Origin: Psychrobacter vallis
GTDB taxonomy: Bacteria > Pseudomonadota > Gammaproteobacteria > Pseudomonadales > Moraxellaceae
Direction of reading: 5' to 3'
Assembly: GCF_904846715.1 (NCBI RefSeq)
Contig: NZ_CAJHBU010000003.1
Coordinates: 124,001-188,000 of the forward strand
Length of the DNA: 64,000 bases
Below, piece after piece: positions 1 to 8,718 of the stretch. The translations under genes and the position numbers were made by a program. The stretch's first letter is position 1. Each line of letters begins with the position of its first letter. Under the pieces are notes generated by a model that saw only the letters and a list, made by a program, of their open reading frames with translations, was not told the DNA's origin and ran no database searches.

Positions 1-342
1 TTTCAATCTATCATCGTTAACAGAGGCATTCATTGGTAGTAGACTATGGACGGTTATACCGCTCACAGTGATTGTGTATAGTATAATCTCTATTGAAGTA
101 CGGATATTTATGATCTGGTGTTAAGCGTTTTTAAAGTGAATCGACTATATAGAATAGTGGTTTAAGATCGATGTAACGATGTAATTTTTATGAATTATCA
201 GGTATTTTTAAATTTGTACTAGCCATGCCAATATGTATCTAAAATAGCTGTTTTAAGTAATATTGAGCATGCTTGATAATAGCAAGTTTACTCAAAACGA
301 ATAGGGTCTAAGCAAACCTGTCTAAAGGAAGTAAGCGCGATT
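1..342. other. Upstream intergenic region of the copper ATPase gene
   Basis: I see no convincing gene here. The stretch is AT-rich and contains a possible degenerate MITE at 77-149, listed separately. The last 20 bases hold the ribosome-binding site of the next gene (AAGGAA at about 326-331). The promoter of that gene should lie here, but I cannot single out one. Confidence 0.5.
77..149. repeat. Possible degenerate MITE copy
   Basis: The segment begins TATAGT and ends GACTATA, the same termini as the 107-bp repeat at 13737-13843. Its right part (TTTTTAAAGTGAATCGACTATA without its first bases) closely matches the reverse complement of the start of the repeat at 4141. It also carries the internal word GGTGTTAAG. 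At 73 bp it would be a shortened and diverged member. The match is partial, so this is tentative. Confidence 0.35.
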
Positions 343-3186
343 ATGTCTAGTGTCCCATCACCAATGGTATCTACAACCAGCCATCCCTATGAAGACAGCT
401 CTATCACCGAAGGTCTTGTGCTGCCACTTGCAGGTCATTGCTTCCATTGCGGTGATCCAGTACCTCAGCCGCCGTTTCATGCCGAGATACTAGGTCAGTC
501 GCGTGAGATGTGCTGTATGGGTTGCCAGTTAGCCTCTCAAAGCATCGTCGAAGCTGGACTTGAGCAATACTATCTTGACCGCTCGGAGATTAACCGTACG
601 GCAAGCTTGCCCACTCAGTTGACTCGCCTCGAAGCATACGATCACGACGAGATAAAATCACAATTTGTCTATGCGCAAGATGGTCTGTCAGTGGCGGAGC
701 TGTCTGTCAATAACCTACGCTGCGCGGCTTGTACATGGTTGATTGAGTCGCGTCTCGATGAACTAGAGGGCATCAGTAAATGTCAGGTCAATTTAACCAA
801 TCAACGCATGCGGGTGATTTGGGACGAGACCAAGCTCCCTATCAGCCGTATTTTAGCAGTCATTAATGAAATTGGTTATGAAGCCAAGCCTTATCGGCAA
901 GATACCCATGAGGCTATGCTGGCACGTCACACCAATCAGATGCTATTGCGGTTAGGTATCGCAGCCTTGGGTTCGATGCAGGCGATGATGTATGCCGTTG
1001 CTATTTATTTTGGTGAATACAGTGACATGCTGATATTTCAGCGCGATTTTCTGCGTTGGGTATCGCTATTTGTCAGTACGCCTGTTTTTTTTTATGCCGG
1101 TCTGCCTTTTTTTACATCAGCGTGGTCAGCGATTCGTGCACGTCAAGTCAATATGGATGTGCCCGTTAGTATCGCCTTAGTAGTGACCTTCTTTGCCAGT
1201 CTCTATGCCACCATCACTGGGCAGGGAGAGACGTATTACGATTCGGTCAGCATGTTTATTTTCTTCTTATTGGCAGGGCGTTATATTGAGCACAATGCGC
1301 GCTTAAAAGCCGCTACGATGGCCAATGACTTGGTGGTGGTGGAGCCAGTACTGGTACAAAAAATTGCTGAAGACAAAGAGGCTGCTGAGCGTATCTTACA
1401 GCAACTGGCGCAAAATGAGCTTGATAATACAGATAAAAGTGCTAGTGCTCAAACGGATGACTTAATCGTTAATCAAGGAGCTCAAAATGTCTCACCTACG
1501 GCGATCAAGTCTACGCCTAATTTTATGAAAGGCATGGATGCCAACGTTCATACCCTAACCATGCGTGTCGCCCAAGATTGGCAACAGGCCGCCAGTCAAA
1601 GAACGAAAAACCTAAAATCGCAACAGCTACCAGAAGAAAAACAAATGGTGACTGCTCACAGCTTACAAGTGGGCGACATCATTTTGGTTGAAGCGGGGTC
1701 TGAGATTATTAGCGATGGTATTTTGCTTAGTGCAACCGCCACTGTGTCGCAAAGCCTACTGACGGGCGAGGGCGACTTGATTATCAAGACACAAGGAGAC
1801 TATATCGTTGGCGGTGCGCAGAATGACAGCCAACCGTTTAAGATGTTGGTTACAGCACTGCCAGAAGACAGTCAAGTAGGCTTGATTGATAGGCTGATGA
1901 ACCGCGCCATGAGTGAAAAACCAAAACTGGCGCAGCAAGCGGATAAGCTGGCACGTTGGTTTGTGGCGCGGATTTTGGTATTGTCCGTGTTGGTTTTTAT
2001 CGGTTGGTACCTTGTTGATCCGAGCCAAGCGATTTGGGCCACGGTTGCAGTATTGGTCGCGACGTGCCCTTGTGCGCTGTCTTTGGCAACGCCAATTGCA
2101 CTGACGGTCGCGACCAATCGATTGGCCAGCTATGGCTTTTTGACAACACGTGGACATACATTGCAGACGCTCGCTGAGATAACCCATGTGGCGTTTGATA
2201 AAACAGGCACGCTGACTTATGGCAAGCCAAATTTACTTAATATTGAACTGATAAAACCGATAAATCAATCCGACGCGCACGATCTAGAGTTAGCCGAGCA
2301 AAAAGATGACATATTAGCAATGGCGGCCGCGCTAGAAGTGGGGAGTCGTCACCCGATCGCTCATGCGTTACTTACTGCTGCTTATCAACTGCATCTGCCT
2401 GCGACGCAAGCTTTACAGCATTATCCAGCAGGTGGCGTACAAGCGGTGATTGACGGGATAGTATACCGAATTGGCCATGTGGATTTTGCTTTAGATAGAC
2501 TCAATAACAACAACAATGAAAATGAAAACAACCATGCCATTACCAATAATGATTTGACCATTGATTTGGTTGCACAGCGAGCCAGCTCAGCCGTGGTCTT
2601 GTCTTGCCAGACAAAAGACTCAGAAGTTTGGCAAGCGCTGGCGTGTTTTTATTTTAATGACAAAGTACGTGATAACGCAAAAACCATGCTTGATAAGCTT
2701 AAAGAGTTGGGTATTGAGTCTATTATGTTGACTGGTGACCCAAGTCCACAGGCACTGGTTATGGCTGAAAGCTTGGGCATGCAATATGCCTATAATGGTT
2801 TGTCACCCATGGACAAGGTCAACCACATTCAGCAGCTGCAAGCCAAAGGGTCGATAGTGTTGATGGTCGGAGATGGTATCAATGATGCACCCGTATTAGC
2901 AGCGGCAGATGTTTCGACCTCGATTGCTGGGGCTGCGGATTTGGCACAAGTATCTAGTGATAGTATTATTTTAAACGGGCAAATCGAAGCCATTACGGCT
3001 GCCAAACGTATCGCCAACAAAGCAGAGAATATCATCAAACAAAACTTCCGCTGGGCGCTTGCTTATAATGGCATTGTATTAATACCAGCAGCGCTAGGCT
3101 ATGTACCACCTTGGCTGGCTGCTATTGGCATGTCACTCAGCTCATTGCTAGTCGTATTGAATGCACTGCGTTTAAAACGGGCTTAG
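343..3186 (+). CDS. ccoI: Copper-translocating P-type ATPase, CcoI/FixI type
   Basis: This is a heavy-metal P1B-type ATPase of the inner membrane. In this family the enzyme moves copper for assembly of cbb3-type cytochrome oxidase. Visible features in order are an N-terminal Cys-rich metal-binding stretch (Cys33/Cys36 and Cys57-60), an HMA domain with CAAC (Cys127, Cys130), paired membrane helices, the CPC metal-path motif near 575, the phosphorylation motif DKTGTL near 619, HP in SRHPIAHAL, and GDGINDAP near 843. The N-terminal Cys cluster before the HMA domain points to CcoI/FixI rather than CopA. At 947 residues it is longer than usual: a charged low-complexity insertion sits at about residues 335-440, and an Asn-rich run near 720-735. 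The actuator motif reads TGEG rather than TGES. The ATG at 343 follows AAGGAA by a good spacing. No cco genes are visible next to it. Confidence 0.88.
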   Translation: MSSVPSPMVSTTSHPYEDSSITEGLVLPLAGHCFHCGDPVPQPPFHAEILGQSREMCCMGCQLASQSIVEAGLEQYYLDRSEINRTASLPTQLTRLEAYDHDEIKSQFVYAQDGLSVAELSVNNLRCAACTWLIESRLDELEGISKCQVNLTNQRMRVIWDETKLPISRILAVINEIGYEAKPYRQDTHEAMLARHTNQMLLRLGIAALGSMQAMMYAVAIYFGEYSDMLIFQRDFLRWVSLFVSTPVFFYAGLPFFTSAWSAIRARQVNMDVPVSIALVVTFFASLYATITGQGETYYDSVSMFIFFLLAGRYIEHNARLKAATMANDLVVVEPVLVQKIAEDKEAAERILQQLAQNELDNTDKSASAQTDDLIVNQGAQNVSPTAIKSTPNFMKGMDANVHTLTMRVAQDWQQAASQRTKNLKSQQLPEEKQMVTAHSLQVGDIILVEAGSEIISDGILLSATATVSQSLLTGEGDLIIKTQGDYIVGGAQNDSQPFKMLVTALPEDSQVGLIDRLMNRAMSEKPKLAQQADKLARWFVARILVLSVLVFIGWYLVDPSQAIWATVAVLVATCPCALSLATPIALTVATNRLASYGFLTTRGHTLQTLAEITHVAFDKTGTLTYGKPNLLNIELIKPINQSDAHDLELAEQKDDILAMAAALEVGSRHPIAHALLTAAYQLHLPATQALQHYPAGGVQAVIDGIVYRIGHVDFALDRLNNNNNENENNHAITNNDLTIDLVAQRASSAVVLSCQTKDSEVWQALACFYFNDKVRDNAKTMLDKLKELGIESIMLTGDPSPQALVMAESLGMQYAYNGLSPMDKVNHIQQLQAKGSIVLMVGDGINDAPVLAAADVSTSIAGAADLAQVSSDSIILNGQIEAITAAKRIANKAENIIKQNFRWALAYNGIVLIPAALGYVPPWLAAIGMSLSSLLVVLNALRLKRA

Positions 3187-3213
3187 TTTGAATTAGCGTC
3201 AAATTCAACGCAT

Positions 3214-3259
3214 AAAAAAACCGCCTCTAACTATATATAAATAGCTAAGGCGGTTTTTT
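3214..3259. terminator. Bidirectional intrinsic terminator
   Basis: AAAAAACCGCC and GGCGGTTTTTT form a stem flanked by A and T runs on both sides. It lies between convergent genes (the copper ATPase on plus and the BI-1 protein on minus) and can serve both. Confidence 0.85.
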
Positions 3260-3303
3260 CAAAATGGCTGTTAGGTACTTTTTAGAGTCAAATGTTTTTT
3301 AAA

Positions 3304-4026
3304 TTAGTCTTGTAGATAACTCAGTAGACGCATAAATTCAATGTACATCCACACTAGCGTGGCAAGGATACCGATGCTGAATAACCATTCGTAGTCTTCA
3401 GAAACGCCCATTGCCACACCGCGATCAATATTATCAAAGTCCAATAAAAGTGTAAAAGACGCGATAACAATCACAAATAAGCTAAAGCCGATAGCGATCG
3501 CGCCACCTTCAAACAAGAAAGGTAAGGTTGAGCCAAATGCTAAAGAAAGCACCCACTGTGCTACGTAAACGAGCATAATGGCAATAACGGCTGAGGTCAC
3601 AATGGAGCGGAATTTTTCAGTGACTTTGACCAGACCCGAACGATATAACCCTAACATCACCGCTGCCGTCACAAAAGTTGCACACATAGCCGTGACTGGC
3701 ACGCTTGGATACATTCTCATAAAGAACAGTGAAATACCGCCCAAGAATATGCCTTCTAAAAGCGCATAAGGCACCGCTAAGGTTTTGGCTTTCTGCGGTT
3801 TAAAGGTGATAAAAAGAGCAAGACCAAAAGCGGCAAACATACTACCGAAGGCGGCCATCGTAATAAAACCTTGCGACAGACCAGCCATGAGTGCATAAAA
3901 GAAAAAGCCCACACCCGTGATGGCTGATAATCCAAGTAATAGACTGGTCTTTTGAATCACACCCTTGACCGTCATTGGATTACCGCCGATCGCAAGTTCT
4001 GCGCGACTGACAATAGGATTGGCCAT
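3304..4026 (-). CDS. Bax inhibitor-1 / YccA family membrane protein
   Basis: The 240-residue protein is almost entirely hydrophobic, with about seven membrane segments and a short polar N-terminus (MANPIVSRAE). Its arrangement resembles the bacterial Bax-inhibitor-1 (TMBIM/YccA) family, and within it the subgroup often annotated as Bax1-I. Members are inner-membrane proteins; some bind or leak Ca2+, and E. coli YccA modulates FtsH. The specific role here is not known. It is transcribed alone, convergent with the copper ATPase and sharing its terminator. Confidence 0.8.
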   Translation of the reverse strand: MANPIVSRAELAIGGNPMTVKGVIQKTSLLLGLSAITGVGFFFYALMAGLSQGFITMAAFGSMFAAFGLALFITFKPQKAKTLAVPYALLEGIFLGGISLFFMRMYPSVPVTAMCATFVTAAVMLGLYRSGLVKVTEKFRSIVTSAVIAIMLVYVAQWVLSLAFGSTLPFLFEGGAIAIGFSLFVIVIASFTLLLDFDNIDRGVAMGVSEDYEWLFSIGILATLVWMYIEFMRLLSYLQD

Positions 4027-4474
4027 ACATGTATCCTTAATAATAAAATATAAACAATATAGATGTCAGCTACTTTAGCAAACCCGCCATTATTGTCAAC
4101 TGTGTTTACGTGACTGCCAACCAAGCGGTTCGGCAGTCAATATAGTTGATCCACTTTAAAAAGGTTACTGTTCTGCTGGTGTAAATTTTCTGAAGCCTCT
4201 GTCACGCTTGCGAACAGCCAGCGAAGAAAATTTATACCAGTAGAACATAATTAATGGATGCACCATTTTTATTCTGGATTGACTATATTTGCTGATGGGT
4301 GTATGTATAAAATTGGCCTAAGGTAACTAAGCGAACACGTCTAAAACAACGTGTGATGGCTTTTATATGGGGTCAATTACGACAGTTAACAACGATTACT
4401 CATAAACCTACTAGTCTCAGCCCGCATTTATCGTTATTATTGCTTTGTATTTTACCGTTATACCGAGTCGTTCT
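4027..4474. other. Intergenic region holding a nested palindromic repeat
   Basis: This is a divergent intergenic space between the BI-1 gene (minus) and nadK (plus). Most of it (4141-4287) is a MITE-like repeat with a second palindrome inside, listed separately. A possible short reading frame near 4353-4571 overlaps nadK out of frame and has no good support, so I do not call it. Confidence 0.6.
4141..4287. repeat. MITE-like element with an internal palindrome
   Basis: The element starts TATAGTTGATCCACTTTAAA and ends GATTGACTATA, so its ends resemble those of the 107-bp repeats at 13737 and 63004. Inside it, GTTCTGCTGGTGTAAATTTT (4169 onwards) pairs with AAAATTTATACCAGTAGAAC (about 4228-4248), forming a long imperfect hairpin. 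That inner palindrome also occurs, without the outer ends, at 7043-7105. It looks like one small element inserted in or fused with another. Confidence 0.6.
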
Positions 4475-5479
4475 ATGGAAAACTCAGCGCAGTCAGCAAG
4501 ATTGCCACATTTACATGAATCAGAGCTGTTCCACGCTATCAAAAATCCTGCTTTTAGGCGCATTGGTCTAATGGGGCGCGCGGGTAAGCGTAGTGTCACA
4601 CAAAGTCTGGTACAGATTGCCCAGACGATCAATGATATGAATCTCACATTGATTATGGACGTGCAAACTGCCAACTTGCCGACATTAGATCTCATAGAAA
4701 TTGAAAAGGTCAAAATCGTTAAGCGAGGCTTGATCGGTGAAATTTGTGATTTGGTGATCGTCGTCGGCGGTGATGGCTCAATATTACATGCTGCTGAGGC
4801 ACTGGCGCGTTACCGTGTGCCTGTATTGGGTGTCAACCGTGGCCGTCTAGGTTTTTTGGCTGATGTAAAACCTGAGGAAGCCGCTTTTAAGTTGCGGCAA
4901 GTATTGATGGGCGACTATCAATTGGATCATCGTTTTCTGTTGACCATGGAGATACGAGAAGGGCGTAATATCATCCATGAAGACATGGCACTCAATGATA
5001 TCGTGTTGCATGCTGGAAAATCGGTACACATGATCGACTTTCAGATGAAAATTGACGGTCAGGATGTTTATAGACAGCATAGTGACGGCTTAATAGCGGC
5101 CACACCGACGGGTTCAACGGCTTATGCCTTGTCTGGTGGTGGGCCTATCATTCATCCGAGCATGGATGCCATCTGTCTGGTGCCTATGCATCCGCATACG
5201 TTATCCAGTCGGCCGATTGTGGTGAGCGGCAACAGCGAAGTTTGTATTCGTATTCATGAAGACAATCGCACTCAGCCGATGGTCAGTGCAGACGGCAAGC
5301 CAAGCGTCCCACTTGAACAAGAGCAGCGCCTTTATATTCGTAAACATCCGGATAAGCTCACTTTGTTACATCCGCCCGGTTTTGATTTTTATGAGGCTTG
5401 CCGTACCAAGCTACACTGGAACGTCCATGCAGAAGAATTCAGTCTTGACGTCGATGATGATATTATGGACGACGAATAA
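4475..5479 (+). CDS. nadK: NAD kinase
   Basis: This is the cytoplasmic ATP-dependent NAD kinase that makes NADP+. The glycine-rich GGDGS motif (about residues 97-101, in VVVGGDGSILHAAEAL) is the hallmark of the family and holds the catalytic Asp. It is followed by GVNRGRLGFLAD and the conserved NDIVLHAG and PTGSTAYALSGGGPI blocks. I chose ATG 4475 (334 residues). A TTG at 4445 would add ten residues but has no ribosome-binding site. The site before 4475 is also weak, so the exact start is uncertain. The next gene follows 56 bp downstream on the same strand. Confidence 0.93.
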   Translation: MENSAQSARLPHLHESELFHAIKNPAFRRIGLMGRAGKRSVTQSLVQIAQTINDMNLTLIMDVQTANLPTLDLIEIEKVKIVKRGLIGEICDLVIVVGGDGSILHAAEALARYRVPVLGVNRGRLGFLADVKPEEAAFKLRQVLMGDYQLDHRFLLTMEIREGRNIIHEDMALNDIVLHAGKSVHMIDFQMKIDGQDVYRQHSDGLIAATPTGSTAYALSGGGPIIHPSMDAICLVPMHPHTLSSRPIVVSGNSEVCIRIHEDNRTQPMVSADGKPSVPLEQEQRLYIRKHPDKLTLLHPPGFDFYEACRTKLHWNVHAEEFSLDVDDDIMDDE

Positions 5480-5535
5480 GCGAATCTGTTATACAAAAAA
5501 TGCTATATAGAAAATAGTGGTGGAGAGTAAGTAAG

Positions 5536-5847
5536 ATGGATAAACAAACGATATTAGCAAGTCTAACACCAGAAGTGGTGGATAAATTTCGTATGGCGAT
5601 TGAGCTAGGTAAATGGCCTGATGGGCGTAAGCTAACCGCTGAACAGCGCGAAACCTGCATGCAAGCGGTCATGGTTTGGGAGCACGAACACCTGCCACCT
5701 GCCGAGCGTACTGGTTACATTCATAAGCCAGTTAAAGAAGATGGCTCTATCGTTGGTGCTGAATGTGATGTTGAGCATGAGCATCATTATCCCAACATGC
5801 CAAACCCTAAAGGCGCGGTACAACCCATTAAATTCCGTGACAAATAA
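5536..5847 (+). CDS. YeaC-like DUF1315 family protein
   Basis: This small protein of 103 residues resembles the YeaC/DUF1315 family, which is conserved in gammaproteobacteria and has no assigned function. The family-like core is the N-terminal half (LTPEVVDKFRMAIELGKWPDG, then LTAEQRETCMQAVMVWE). The C-terminus is His-rich (EHEHHYP). It is soluble with no signal peptide. The GGAGAG ribosome-binding site lies about 10 bases before the ATG. It follows nadK on the same strand and may be cotranscribed; a strong terminator follows it. Confidence 0.8.
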   Translation: MDKQTILASLTPEVVDKFRMAIELGKWPDGRKLTAEQRETCMQAVMVWEHEHLPPAERTGYIHKPVKEDGSIVGAECDVEHEHHYPNMPNPKGAVQPIKFRDK

Positions 5848-5871
5848 ACTTCTCAATAATGAGTCACAACG

Positions 5872-5904
5872 AAAAAGCCACGCTAGTTAGCGTGGCTTTT
5901 TTGT
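5872..5904. terminator. Bidirectional intrinsic terminator
   Basis: AAAAAGCCACGC, a six-base loop and GCGTGGCTTTTTT form a perfect GC-rich stem with A/T runs on both sides. It lies between the convergent DUF1315 and HopJ genes. Confidence 0.88.
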
Positions 5905-5917
5905 GTTTAACAGGTAA

Positions 5918-6292
5918 TTAAAGTGCAGTCGTATCAACGCTAGGGCGTACCGTTAAAGGGTTTTTTTGCATCAAAAACCCTTGCCAGCCCCAATGTAAAA
6001 AATTGCGAATATTGGCATGATCGGTACCATTAGGCGTCGCTTGAACTTTGGCATAATGCTCGCCGAATAGTTTTAGCGTATCTAACTGATTCAAACCATG
6101 ATGCTTGGCAAAGCCAAAAATCTTCGCACTGCCTTCATTTTCACCAGCTGCATTATGTACCATGCCATTAACAAAAGGAGCAGGTGCATAGCGATAAAAA
6201 TCATCAATAAAGCTAATGACATCATTGAATCCAATGGCTTTTTTATTCAAACCATTAAGTAGAGCCGATACATCTGATTGGCGAATACTCAT
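5918..6292 (-). CDS. HopJ-family protein
   Basis: This 124-residue soluble protein resembles the HopJ family (named from a Pseudomonas syringae type III effector but widespread in non-pathogens). The conserved part includes FIDDFYRYAPAPFVNG, the NAAGENEGSAKIFGFAKHHG region and FGEHYAKV followed by HANIRNF. There is no signal peptide and no type III system in the window, so an effector role is unlikely here; the function is unknown. It reads away from csrA, 123 bp downstream of it on the same strand. Confidence 0.8.
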   Translation of the reverse strand: MSIRQSDVSALLNGLNKKAIGFNDVISFIDDFYRYAPAPFVNGMVHNAAGENEGSAKIFGFAKHHGLNQLDTLKLFGEHYAKVQATPNGTDHANIRNFLHWGWQGFLMQKNPLTVRPSVDTTAL

Positions 6293-6415
6293 AAATAAAT
6301 GACCTCAGAGCAGATTCAAAAAGCAAAAATATAGTATTTGTGTAGATTACTTATAACAATACAATGCTTATATGTGCCCAATAGTTATTAGTAGCTAAGC
6401 ATTTAGTATTACAGC

Positions 6416-6661
6416 CTAGCGATTAAAATAATCTTCGTCATCGAATGAAGGCGCAAAACTGCCTTGCTCCAGATGCTGCATTTGCGACTGTACAGAACGC
6501 TCATGCTGAATACGTTGATAAATCTCTTCGCGGTGTACGGCAATATCTTTAGGTGCATTCACACCGATACGTACTTGATTGCCTTTGACACCTAGAACAG
6601 TCACACTGACTTCGTCGCCAATCATTAGCGTTTCGCCCACGCGGCGTGTCAAAATTAACAT
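6416..6661 (-). CDS. csrA: Carbon storage regulator CsrA
   Basis: CsrA is a small homodimeric RNA-binding protein that binds GGA motifs near ribosome-binding sites and controls translation globally. The N-terminus [16 protein letters not shown] and the core [24 protein letters not shown] are diagnostic. At 81 residues it is longer than E. coli CsrA (61); the extra part is a polar tail rich in Gln and Asp, as in other Moraxellaceae. A strong AAGGAG site precedes the ATG. It lies downstream of alaS and lysC in the usual gammaproteobacterial order. Confidence 0.95.
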   Translation of the reverse strand: MLILTRRVGETLMIGDEVSVTVLGVKGNQVRIGVNAPKDIAVHREEIYQRIQHERSVQSQMQHLEQGSFAPSFDDEDYFNR

Positions 6662-6907
6662 GCGTCACACTCCTTATGTCGCATCAACAAATTATTACTC
6701 ATTAGATCACTTCTCAATTGCAGGACATCACCGCAGCATCAAACATGCAATGTATTAATAATAACCACAATGCCAAACGTTGTGCCAATAACGGCAATGA
6801 TAGGTATATTCATTTAGCCCAAATGAAAGCCCCATTATAGGGGGCATAACTGAGGCTGTCACGGGTTTTCACAAAACTATTGGATAAATACTCAGCCTAG
6901 CAATAAT

Positions 6908-6945
6908 AAAAAATAAAAATAGGATCTAAAAAGACCCTATTTAAT
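6908..6945 (-). terminator. Probable intrinsic terminator after lysC
   Basis: On the minus strand AAATAGGG and CCTATTTT form a short stem followed by a long T-rich run (TTTTTATTTTTTATTATT). The stem is short and AU-rich, so the call is moderate. Confidence 0.5.
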
Positions 6946-7042
6946 TTAAGTATTATCGAAAGTAACGAACCATCAATGAATAAAACCGTGAAAACCGAAT
7001 GTTTATATTTACTGGTTTTAAGCGATATATTCTAACGCTGAG

Positions 7043-7105
7043 CTGGTATAAATTTTCTGGTTTGCTGTGCCTTTGCAGCTCGATGCTGCGAAAAATTCAT
7101 ACCAG
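7043..7105. repeat. Palindromic repeat, CTGGTATAAATTTTC family
   Basis: CTGGTATAAATTTTC at 7043-7057 pairs imperfectly with GAAAAATTCATACCAG at 7090-7105. The loop contains its own GC-rich pairing (GCTGTGCC, then GCAGC and GCTGC). It is the second copy of the palindrome found inside the element at 4141-4287. It lies just past the end of lysC. Confidence 0.6.
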
Positions 7106-7134
7106 TCCCGCTGACTCGTTTTATACTGAACGCA

Positions 7135-8421
7135 TTATAGTCCAGCGATTTTGCTTTCACCATCTTCACGATCAAGACCAAATGCGGTATGTAATGATTT
7201 AACCGCTTTTTCTAAATATTGATCTTGAATCAATACAGAGACTTTGATTTCACTGGTCGATATCATTTGGATGTTGATGTTATTTTCAGCCAAAGTCTGG
7301 AACATAAGGCTGGCAACCCCTGCGTGTGAACGCATGCCGACACCCACTAAAGAGACTTTGACCACTTCACTATTACCCAATATTTCTTTGGCACCAATCT
7401 CGTCTTTGACTTCTTCATTGAGCACTTTCATCGTTTTGTCTAAGTCAGAGCGATTGACCGTAAAAGTGAAGTCTGTCGTACCATTGACCGAAAGATTTTG
7501 CACAATCATATCGATTTCGATATTGGCGCGGCCAATCGGACTTAAGATAGCAGAAGCGATACCAGGGTGATCAGGTACACCGCGTACTACAATTTTTGCT
7601 TCGTCTCGGTTGAATGCGATACCTGAGATGATTGCCTGTTCCATACTGTCTCCTTCGTCTATCGTAATTAGGGTACCAACGGTGTCTTGAAATTCTTGGT
7701 CAAAGCTGCCGTCAGTATTTTCATCAAAGCTAGATAGCACACGCAAAGGCACGCCATATTTACCAGCGAACTCTACTGAACGGATCTGGAGAATTTTAGA
7801 GCCAAGACTGGCCATTTCTAGCATTTCTTCAAAGGTGATTTTCTCAAGCTTTTTGGCTTTTGAGGTCACGCGAGGATCGGTGGTATAGACACCATCGACA
7901 TCGGTATAAATTTGACACTCATCAGCACCCAAGGCGGCGGCAATAGCAACACCTGTCGTATCAGAGCCACCACGACCTAACGTCGTCGCATTACCTTCTT
8001 CATCAATGCCTTGAAAACCTGCCACGATAACAATATTACCCGCGTCTAGCTGTTCACGAATATTTTCATCGTCGATGCTTTCGATACGGGCTTTATTATG
8101 GGCGCTATCAGTCTTAATGGCGACTTGACGGCCAGTGAATGAACGGGCGCCAATGCCAAGCTCTTTAATTGCCATGGCAAGCAATGAGATAGAAACTTGC
8201 TCACCCGTTGAGACCATTTGATCATATTCACGAGGATCAGGCTGATTGCTAATTTGGCGTGCCAGATCAATCAAACGGTTGGTTTCGCCGCTCATAGCAG
8301 ATACGACGACGACAACTTGGTGACCATTGTCATGCCAGCGTTTGACTCGTTTGGCGACGTTTTTAATGCGGTCGATACTGCCCATCGAGGTGCCGCCGTA
8401 TTTCTGTACTATTAACGCCAT
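7135..8421 (-). CDS. lysC: Aspartate kinase
   Basis: Aspartokinase carries out the first step of the aspartate pathway to lysine, threonine and methionine: ATP-dependent phosphorylation of L-aspartate. The N-terminal kinase domain starts [15 protein letters not shown], with the KYGGTS motif at residues 7-12 and the later [11 protein letters not shown] and [12 protein letters not shown] blocks. Two ACT regulatory domains occupy about residues 265-420, consistent with feedback inhibition by lysine or threonine. The 428-residue length fits the monofunctional LysC class. An AGGTAGG ribosome-binding site precedes the ATG. It sits between alaS and csrA. Confidence 0.95.
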   Translation of the reverse strand: MALIVQKYGGTSMGSIDRIKNVAKRVKRWHDNGHQVVVVVSAMSGETNRLIDLARQISNQPDPREYDQMVSTGEQVSISLLAMAIKELGIGARSFTGRQVAIKTDSAHNKARIESIDDENIREQLDAGNIVIVAGFQGIDEEGNATTLGRGGSDTTGVAIAAALGADECQIYTDVDGVYTTDPRVTSKAKKLEKITFEEMLEMASLGSKILQIRSVEFAGKYGVPLRVLSSFDENTDGSFDQEFQDTVGTLITIDEGDSMEQAIISGIAFNRDEAKIVVRGVPDHPGIASAILSPIGRANIEIDMIVQNLSVNGTTDFTFTVNRSDLDKTMKVLNEEVKDEIGAKEILGNSEVVKVSLVGVGMRSHAGVASLMFQTLAENNINIQMISTSEIKVSVLIQDQYLEKAVKSLHTAFGLDREDGESKIAGL

Positions 8422-8646
8422 AAAAACCTACCTATTATTCATTAATGACTTTTTATTGTCATTGATGAGCGTCAATGTGACTGTCATCAATGCTGGTATA
8501 GATAAAGCCGTATTATAAGAGTTGCGCCCTATGTCTTTTATTTGTTCACCATGGCTTTTAACCGAATGAACGATGTTTGAAAGCGTTGACCTTTATATCA
8601 CATCTATGACATAAGGTTAAGTGCCCATACAGCTTAGATGTATGGC

Positions 8647-8673
8647 GATTGGTTATAATAGCTATAACCAATC
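8647..8673. repeat. Perfect inverted repeat between alaS and lysC
   Basis: GATTGGTTATA at 8647-8657 and TATAACCAATC at 8663-8673 form an 11-bp perfect stem with a five-base loop. No T-run follows on either strand, so it is not a standard intrinsic terminator. It lies 46 bp after the alaS stop and could protect the alaS transcript 3' end or be a protein-binding site. Confidence 0.6.
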
Positions 8674-8718
8674 ACATGTCCTGCGGACAATACAGCAGTA
8701 TAGTACTTAGTTGAATGC

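Larger units (their letters stand above)
6662..7134. other. Intergenic region between lysC and csrA
   Basis: This 473-bp stretch has no convincing gene. It holds a likely terminator for lysC (6908-6945) and a palindromic repeat (7043-7105), both listed separately, and presumably the csrA promoter. The space suggests csrA is transcribed on its own rather than from the lysC promoter. Confidence 0.6.

Noticed and set aside
1756..2230. Minus-strand frames within the copper ATPase gene
   Set aside because: They lie entirely inside a clear CDS, lack ribosome-binding sites and have a composition typical of antisense readings.
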